A program made the translations under genes and the position numbers. Below are positions 57,830 through 64,000 of a stretch of DNA of 64,000 nt, one piece after another. The first letter of the stretch is position 1. Each line of letters begins with the position of its first letter. Under the pieces are notes generated by a model that made no database searches, was not told the origin of the DNA, and saw nothing but the letters and a program-made list of their open reading frames with translations. Origin of the DNA: Plotosus lineatus (Eukaryota; Chordata; Actinopteri; Siluriformes; Plotosidae); contig CM045729.1 of assembly GCA_024760905.1 (NCBI GenBank), positions 42,762,580-42,826,579 on the forward strand, given 5' to 3'.

Positions 57830-59155
57830 ATTCTGTATGCATGCTTCAATCATAATGGATGTCGTCCATTATGTGCTTCCAAACCAAGCTCGATGAAATA
57901 AACTCACATATTAAGAATGCTGCGGTTTCCAGGTACTGAATTTTATGCATCTAAGTTAATCCTATAATAGCATGTAATTTTCTTTCTGAGACTCCAATTG
58001 ACTTGTGTCCTGAAGAATAAGTGACTAAAACAGTGTAAATTATTCATATTGGATACAGGTATCTGTGAAAAAAATCCATTCCAGTGTATCAGTGATTTAC
58101 ATTGTACCCTTTAAAATGTGGCAGTAAACAGTACCATCACAATGCAACTGTTAGGTTCATCTGTGTAAGGAAAAACACAAGATTTTAATGGGAGCAGAAC
58201 TGTTTCCTTTTCTATGCATTCTTTATTATCTGCATTGTGGTTGATGGAATGTGTTCTCCCTTTATCTCAATATTAAAAAATACAGATGAAGAACAGTGAA
58301 GACGCAGAGAGATGTGATTGGTGAACTGTGTAGTGAAATAGCAGTAATGTTGCTTCCAAAAAAGGAGGCCCAGAGGCCTCCACAGCTGTTCCTCTTCACC
58401 TTTTAGTGTCAAGTACACAGCTGCACACTGCAGAATAGAATCTACTTATAGCTCATTTTCCTCCATTAAAAAACAGATTAATCTGTTTTAAAACCTTCAA
58501 GAGGAAAGGATTTTTGAGCATATGAATATGAGCAACAGAAATGAATACTCAAAACATATCTTGCATATTGTGGCTTATTATGTGCCTTTTTGATTGTAAT
58601 AGTCCTCTATATTGATAAAATTCTATGTTGATCTGAAGTTTATGCCTGTATTTTGCTATACTGTTTTAAATAAACTACTCTTAAGTCTGTCAAAAGCCTC
58701 TTTTCTTGTGTATAAGACATACAGAGTAACAACTCTAGGTGCCAATACACATTCAATACATGTACAATACAAACACTCATGTACAAACCTTAATACTATC
58801 TCGGAGTATGAACGGATTCACTAACACTGTAGTGAGGTCAGGTATACAAACCGGTTGTAACTGGACAGCTTTGATTTGTAAACAGGTTGTATCTAAGACA
58901 ATATCAAACATAGGCCCTGATTACATCCGCTGTACTAAAGTAACACATAGTTATACAACTAAGACTGGTTTTATCTAACTACAGTTACCAGTAGTTATTC
59001 AACTAAGACTGGCAGGATCTTTGAAACAGAACAATGGTCCTAAATAACCTGCGTTTATATTTAATTAAATTTTATTGGTATAGCACTTTCATGATTATAT
59101 ACCAATCAACAACAATTAGCCATGATGTTAAACCCACCTGCCTGTTATAGTATTA
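57830..59155. other. Mostly unrecognised; small LINE 3'-end piece
   Basis: No gene seen. A short piece at about 59058-59100 ('aaattttattggtatagcac') resembles the 3' end of the L2/Rex1-like LINE, minus strand. Confidence 0.4.
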
Positions 59156-59158
59156 GAT

Positions 59159-59470
59159 CTACATGTCAAGGCATACATAGACTCCACAAGACCTCTGAAG
59201 GTGTGCTGTGGTATCTGGTGCAAAGTAGTTCTCAGCACATCCTTTAATTCCTATAAATTGCCAGGTGGGGCCTCTATGGTTTGGACTTGTTTGTCTAGCA
59301 CATCCCACAATCTTGAGGCCAATTTTGCTCACACCATCCTTAAACAGCTTTTGCGGTATTGCAGTGGAGATTATCCTGCTGAAAAGGCCACTGCCATTAG
59401 AAAACAACATTATCATAAAGGGGTGCACTTGATCTGCAACAAGAGTTTGACAGATATTATATTTCAAAGT
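59159..59470 (-). mobile_element. Tc1-like transposase C-terminal relic (third Tc1 family)
   Basis: The minus-strand translation shows 'VADQVHPFMIMLFSNGSGLF' followed by 'IISTAIPQKLFKDGVSKIGL' and 'CAENYFAPDTTAHLQRSCGV'. These match, in order, the end of the catalytic domain and the C-terminus of a fish Tc1-like transposase. The segment with the second and third catalytic residues is badly damaged. No terminal repeats found. Confidence 0.65.
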
Positions 59471-59887
59471 TCACACACAATTTGCAGAGATGCAGGCTTT
59501 TGAATTGAATCAGTTTTGAACTGAAAACAAGCAAGATGGTCCCTCTCCTCTTTAATCTGAAGGATGCGGCATCCATGTTTTCCTAAAAGTATTTCAGATT
59601 TAGATTACCACAAAATCGTTTACCACTTCCATTTTAAATGAGTTTTGGTCAAGAGAAGATGGAGGCATTTTTGAATCATGTTCACAGATGGTTTTTTGCA
59701 TGTGTTTTCACCTGCATTTGTTTGAGTCATGTATAACTGCTTGAAGAAAAGAATTTCTTGAAGTGTTCCTGAGCCCATGCAGTGATTTTCATGATGCATT
59801 CATGCCTGTCTATATAGAGTCTGAAGTTTTTATCTTTTCCCTTGGAAACAAATGTTTCCAAATCTTTTTGATGACAGTCAGTCTTCA
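59471..59887. other. No gene recognised
   Basis: AT-rich sequence without recognisable features. Confidence 0.35.
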
Positions 59888-59898
59888 CATTTTACATT

Positions 59899-60220
59899 CA
59901 CTTCACTTCACTTCACTTATCCCTTAACATCCAGGGATGTCGTAGGGGCGCCTTCATGGCGAGACTTGGGCTGATTTGGCCTGGTGGTGCCCATCCCTCT
60001 CCAGGTCGTAGAAACACGCTGACAGCTTTTCAGCCTACACTTTACGATAGTCAGCAATGGTTCTTTTACATGCCTCTCACCATAGACAGTGAGAGACATG
60101 GCCTACCTTTGATAACCCATTTAGCTGCACTGGAGGGACAGTGACAACCTTGTGGGGACTCAAACCCCCAACCTTAGGATTGGTGATCCTGCGCCTTAAC
60201 CACGAGACCACCACTGCCCT
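59899..60220 (-). mobile_element. SINE-A with tail type 3
   Basis: The usual SINE-A head and body, but after 'gtcagcgtgtttctacg' the tail reads '...gacatccctggatgttaagg' and ends in (gtgaa)n. This tail is not seen elsewhere in the window. Exact 11-bp target duplication 'cattttacatt' at 59888-59898 and 60221-60231. Confidence 0.88.
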
Positions 60221-60231
60221 CATTTTACATT

Positions 60232-60735
60232 GAGGAATAATAATATAAAAATGTTCCACAATTTCTAAATGCAGTTTTTTGTATTGGAGAACCTCCGCTT
60301 AAATGCTCTTTTTATGCCAAATTTATTTTACTGACCTGTTGCTAATTAACCAGATTAGTCCCTAAATTGCTTTCCAGCTGTTTCTTGTTTGTAGCACTTA
60401 CTGTTCCACTTTTTATTGTCTTATCCCAAATGTTTTGAGACTTTTTGCTGCCATCAAAATCCAAGTGCTTATTACACATTTATGTTTGTGAAGTATTTTC
60501 AATATTTACTTTGATTTTTTTTTTTTTTTTTTTTTTTATAATGTATAAATGTCAATGCTAAAATTTTAATGAAATAGTAAAATGCCTCACTTTCAACATT
60601 TGATATGATTTCTATAATCTATTTTAAATAAAATAGGGCATATGGTTTTATGCGATTCGCTAATCATTGCATTTTCTTTTTAGCAGCATTTTAAACAGAC
60701 TCTCAATTCTTTTTTGGAATTGGGTTTGTATATAT
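60232..60735. other. No gene recognised
   Basis: AT-rich with a poly-T run at about 60510-60538. Confidence 0.4.
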
Positions 60736-60744
60736 TCGAAAAAT

Positions 60745-60822
60745 GTCAAACTGTCTGTCTGTCTGTCTGTCTTCCTTTCGGCTTTTTCCCTTTTACTCGG
60801 GAGTCACCACAGCGAATCATCT
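60745..60822 (-). mobile_element. SINE-A (or LINE) 3' tail only
   Basis: About 75 bp of the shared 3' end ('gattcgctgtggtgactccc', 'gaaaaagccgaaaggaag') plus a (gaca)n tail. The 'gactcccgagtaaaag' variant matches the SINE copies at 46365 and 61101, not the LINEs. Confidence 0.8.
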
Positions 60823-60908
60823 GATGATGAGATGAATGACTGCCAACTACCGTAGCATGTTCCCCAGGGTCACCCCCCGCATCACGCCACAGCCCCACAC
60901 CATGTTTG

Positions 60909-60910
60909 GG

Positions 60911-60946
<36 letters not shown>

Positions 60947-60962
60947 ATGCCTCATCTCTACC

Positions 60963-61021
<59 letters not shown>
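60909..61021. repeat. (GT)n microsatellites
   Basis: Two GT tracts (about 60909-60945 and 60965-61020), each followed by a 'gcctcatctctaccatatg'-like spacer, so the tract and spacer unit is itself duplicated. Confidence 0.93.
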
Positions 61022-61100
61022 CCTCATCTCTACCGTGTGTGTTTCAGCTTATCAGTGTGAAAATGATTAAATATTACATTTAACATGCAGTTTCTCTTGT

Positions 61101-61323
61101 TTGTCTGTCTGTCTGTCTTCCTTTCGGCTTTTTCCCTTTTACTCGGGAGTCGCCACAGCGAATTATCTGATTCGCACGTTTGATTTGGCAGAGGTTTTTA
61201 CGTCGGATGCCCTTCCTGTCACAGCCCTTTTTAGCAAGGGACAGAAACACGCTGACGGCTTTCGAACCTCCAACCTTTGGATCAGCGATCCAGCGCCCTA
61301 TACCACAAGACCACCACTGCCCC
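61101..61323 (-). mobile_element. SINE-A with internal deletion, type 1 tail
   Basis: Complete (gaca)n tail and LINE-like block, then at about 61260 the sequence jumps from 'cgtcagc' to the B-box region, removing about 130 bp of body. The head is complete. Confidence 0.88.
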
Positions 61324-62594
61324 TAAGAAGAACAAACAAGACATAATATTTTTATGAACTCTGTGATTGTAGATACACAGTTAACAGCGAGCAGTTGAAT
61401 TTATCCTTTGTGTTATGTTTAACTATTCATTAGAAACCAGTCGTGAGCACACAAAACCTACAGGCACACTTTTGGATATGCTCTTTTTTAAAAATAATTG
61501 ACTTTTGGAGGGAAAAATATCTTTGCTTTCCATTTGACCATGTGTGACCATGATGTTAATATTTTTATTGAATCATGTCGCTTATATTTTAGTCTATATT
61601 TTGTTTACATTGGTAAAAATCAAGTTCAACTGAACCATCCTCACACTTAAAACACTTATTTAATGCTTTCAGCCAGAATGGCACTGAGCATTGTAGCTTG
61701 AATGGTATAAGGTGTAGTGGAATATTTTAAAGTTTTTGGATTTCTTCTTCTTAAGTGCTTTTCTGTCTAAAACTGAATGTTCTCCATGCTATCTGTTGAT
61801 ACTGTTTCTACTGTAGTTGAAATATTTTGAAGTTTGACATTAAGTGATGCTGTGTAAACAGCAAAAGATATGATGTATTCACCATGAGAGAAATTTTTTT
61901 TTCCTGACCACTCACTCACATACACATGCATTGTTCATCACAGGGACGACACAGTTTCAGTTAAGGGTGTGGCTACATGATCTGAAATGAGTTGGCAAAC
62001 TACTGCCTATTTCATTCTAGTCCACTAGGTGATCATGTGCTGCTTCTGGATGATGATTTTTGCCTAGCCAATGAAAGAAGAATGTACAAGCAAAGAACTT
62101 GCTCATGGCCTAGAATCAGTGAACCACCTGAAATGGGTATACATATATGGGAACGACAGAATAGGAGGTACATCACTTGTACTTCTACTTATGTGGGTGT
62201 ATGAGTAATTTCATCCGGATCCGACAAGTTCTGACACAATCTCCTATGATCATTCTGATTGGCTCCGAGGCTCTGCCATGCTCTAATAAGTTCCTGTGCG
62301 AGTCTGATGAAGTGTCCAAAATATCTGTATACTATCCAGGATTCACTGCGTCTTCAACACTCTACAAGAAAACAGGATACCAGGCTGCTCCACCTTCTCC
62401 ACTTAAATATTCATTTTGATAATTAAGAGGGCTTTTTTTAATGACCGGATTCATATTATCCTAGATTCAGTTGGGGTAAATCAGAATTTAATAGGACCTA
62501 CTTTATATTTAATACTAACTTTTGGATTAATATTGAAGATATAGTCGCAGTTCCACAGTCAGAAACTATTTCAGATCATTATCTTATCTCACTT
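61324..62594. other. No gene recognised
   Basis: Two overlapping plus-strand open frames (61992-62204 and 62177-62419) lie in slightly less AT-rich sequence. They match no family I know and could be chance. Confidence 0.3.
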
Positions 62595-62870
62595 ACAGTG
62601 CCTCTGAGTAGTCCTATATACACCTCGCCACGTTATCTCATTTAGAGTCACATCTAGAATGGATGGGGCGGTGTCTTCCTCGTGTCAACTGAGGGAGTTT
62701 TTCCTTGCCATCGTCTCCGCGGGATTGCTAATTAGGGATGTGTAGGTGTTTTAGAAAATTCTTAAATTGTTTTATACTTTTTAGACTCCTATTTTTACTG
62801 TGTAAAGCTGGTTTGTGGCATTACCAATTGTACAAAGTGCTATACAAAAAAAATGAATTGAATTAACACA
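62595..62870 (+). mobile_element. L2/Rex1-like LINE 3' end
   Basis: Matches the complement of 53765-54000: 'actgagggagtttttccttg', 'gtgtaaagctgg', 'acaaagtgctatac', with a gaatt-type tail. 5'-truncated. Confidence 0.7.
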
Positions 62871-63398
62871 TCCTTGTGTCTGCAATTGGATGAGTGTACA
62901 GTATATTAAAGCATGAGCAAAGTGAAGCAGAAAATACTGTTAACAACAATGGCTGATTTAGCATATTAAAAGACATTGCACATTTTCTTATGTCAACAGA
63001 AAGCATTTTTTATTCAATCAATGTACAGATTGTGGTGAGGTTGCCGGGTTCAATGTATGATTCATGCATCTTGAGTGACAGCATGGTAGGGAACTGACTA
63101 CAAGCTGGCACTGTGCATGATGGGCAGCTCCTTGGTGAGTTAATTTATTCTATTGTTTTATCATTCCCTCTCATGCAAATTGAGCATGTGTGCCCCCAAA
63201 TATGATTCTGTCCTCACTGTGTCAGTACTAGTTAGTGACTTGCTGTTCTGATTAAACTATAGCTTCAAAACTTTCTGACAGGCTCCTGATAGGGCACAGC
63301 CAGTCGGGTGGAATGCAGCAGCCGGTGATTGGGATGCACTGATGCCAAGGGCCACTGGGGTTGGTGGAGGAATCCCCCGAGTCTGTGAGAGGACAACG
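62871..63398. other. No gene recognised
   Basis: No recognisable features. Confidence 0.35.
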
Positions 63399-63406
63399 TG
63401 CTAGAC

Positions 63407-63681
63407 CAGGGGTGTCAAACTCGTGCCAGGAAGGGCCATGTGGCTGCAGGTTTTTGTTTCAACCAAGCAGCAGCACACCTGACTTTGCTCATTTAATCAA
63501 CTCATCTGAGTCTTCAGGCCGCTGATTGGTCAATCTGTGTGCTCTGTACAGAGACTGACCAATCAACTGCCAGAACACTCAACTCAGTTGATTAAATGAG
63601 CAAAGTCAGGTGTGCTGCTGCTTGGTTGAAACAAAAACCTGCAGCCACATGGCCCTTTCTGGTACGAGTTTGACACCCCTG
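63407..63681. mobile_element. hAT MITE, near-palindromic, 275 bp
   Basis: Tips 'caggggtgtcaaactcg' and the complement of 'gagtttgacacccctg'. The arms (about 63427-63515 and 63573-63660) are inverted copies, with 'tttgctcatttaatcaact' mirrored. Exact 8-bp target duplication 'tgctagac' at 63399-63406 and 63682-63689. Intact ends suggest recent mobility. Confidence 0.96.
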
Positions 63682-63689
63682 TGCTAGAC

Positions 63690-64000
63690 AGTATATTTTT
63701 GTGTGCCTGCACTTCAGTGAGGAGTGTCTCTAATTCACATTCGCATTGACATGGAGGGGTCAGTACCCCAACATGTGCCTTAAAATCTATGTTGATTCAG
63801 ATGTTGAAAGGAAATGGATTCAAGTATATGTACAGATTCATACATCTGGATGTGTTTGTGCCTACGATGTTTTCTGGATTTAGGTATAGGTATGCCATTT
63901 TCCAGCAGGAACTCCACACAAGTCTTTGTACATGAGGCCCTGGGTCTCTAGAAGAGGATGCTCAGCATACATGTTTCAAAATTTTTGGTCTTCCCTGTTA
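63690..64000. other. No gene recognised
   Basis: No recognisable gene or repeat up to the end of the window. Confidence 0.35.

Noticed and set aside
62290..62330. 'ctgatgaag' as a further hammerhead core
   Set aside because: No GAAA core follows at suitable distance and no stem I or stem III pairing could be found.
61992..62419. Possible exons in overlapping open frames
   Set aside because: Short frames, no recognised domain, no convincing splice sites. Could be chance in slightly GC-richer DNA.

Overview
This 64 kb window is AT-rich vertebrate DNA, almost certainly from a ray-finned (teleost) fish. The diagnostic content is its repeats: Rex3 and other RTE-type LINEs, an L2/Rex1-like LINE, IR/DR Tc1 transposons, hAT and Tigger/pogo elements, several tRNA-headed SINE families, and long TA, CA and GA microsatellites. 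I could not narrow the order of fish. I found no host protein-coding exon, tRNA, rRNA or snRNA gene that I could support. The window looks like intergenic or deep intronic sequence. One strong CpG cluster (about 13.40-13.85 kb) and a weaker one (about 49.1 kb) are the only promoter-like stretches.

Layout. 0-13 kb: three different SINEs, a Rex3 5' fragment (about 3.0-4.4 kb, minus), a LINE C-terminal fragment (4.4-4.7 kb), the 3' kilobase of the dominant RTE-type LINE (6.2-7.2 kb) with its target duplication, then mostly unrecognised sequence. 13-18.5 kb: the CpG cluster, TA repeats with a SINE and a 122-bp palindrome, and a run of Tigger/pogo remnants. 18-24.6 kb: a second LINE endonuclease remnant, followed by a rearranged block holding both ends of a Tc1 element, both halves of a repeat called 'D' here, and two RTE-type LINE copies in opposite orientations. 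24.6-29 kb: degenerate SINE, Tc1, hAT and Tigger pieces. 29.4-32.5 kb: the best RTE-type LINE copy, with 5' end, endonuclease, reverse transcriptase and 3' tail. 34-40.4 kb: another LINE family (minus) carrying a nested piece of the RTE-type LINE, then a further RTE-type copy (minus). 41.8-50.5 kb: a Tc1 copy disabled by two in-frame stops, many SINEs, an unclassified TA-flanked DNA element and a Rex3 reverse transcriptase remnant. 51.6-52.1 kb: a foldback sequence in which each arm contains a hammerhead ribozyme motif. 53.8-56.7 kb: an L2/Rex1-like LINE 3' region (minus) interrupted by two hAT elements and one SINE, each with target duplications. 57-64 kb: microsatellites, SINE pieces, a Tc1 relic and a near-palindromic hAT MITE.

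How the parts relate. The RTE-type LINE is probably the engine of the locus. The most abundant SINE (SINE-A) ends, in many copies, with a segment matching the LINE 5' UTR joined directly to the LINE 3' end, so it probably uses the LINE machinery. Other SINE-A copies carry two different tails. Several LINE and SINE copies lie inside TA or CA microsatellites. The most interesting items are the head-to-head hammerhead motifs (51711-51960), the chimeric SINE tail, a LINE copy that has lost exactly its FADD catalytic block, and the rearranged block at 19.7-24.6 kb.
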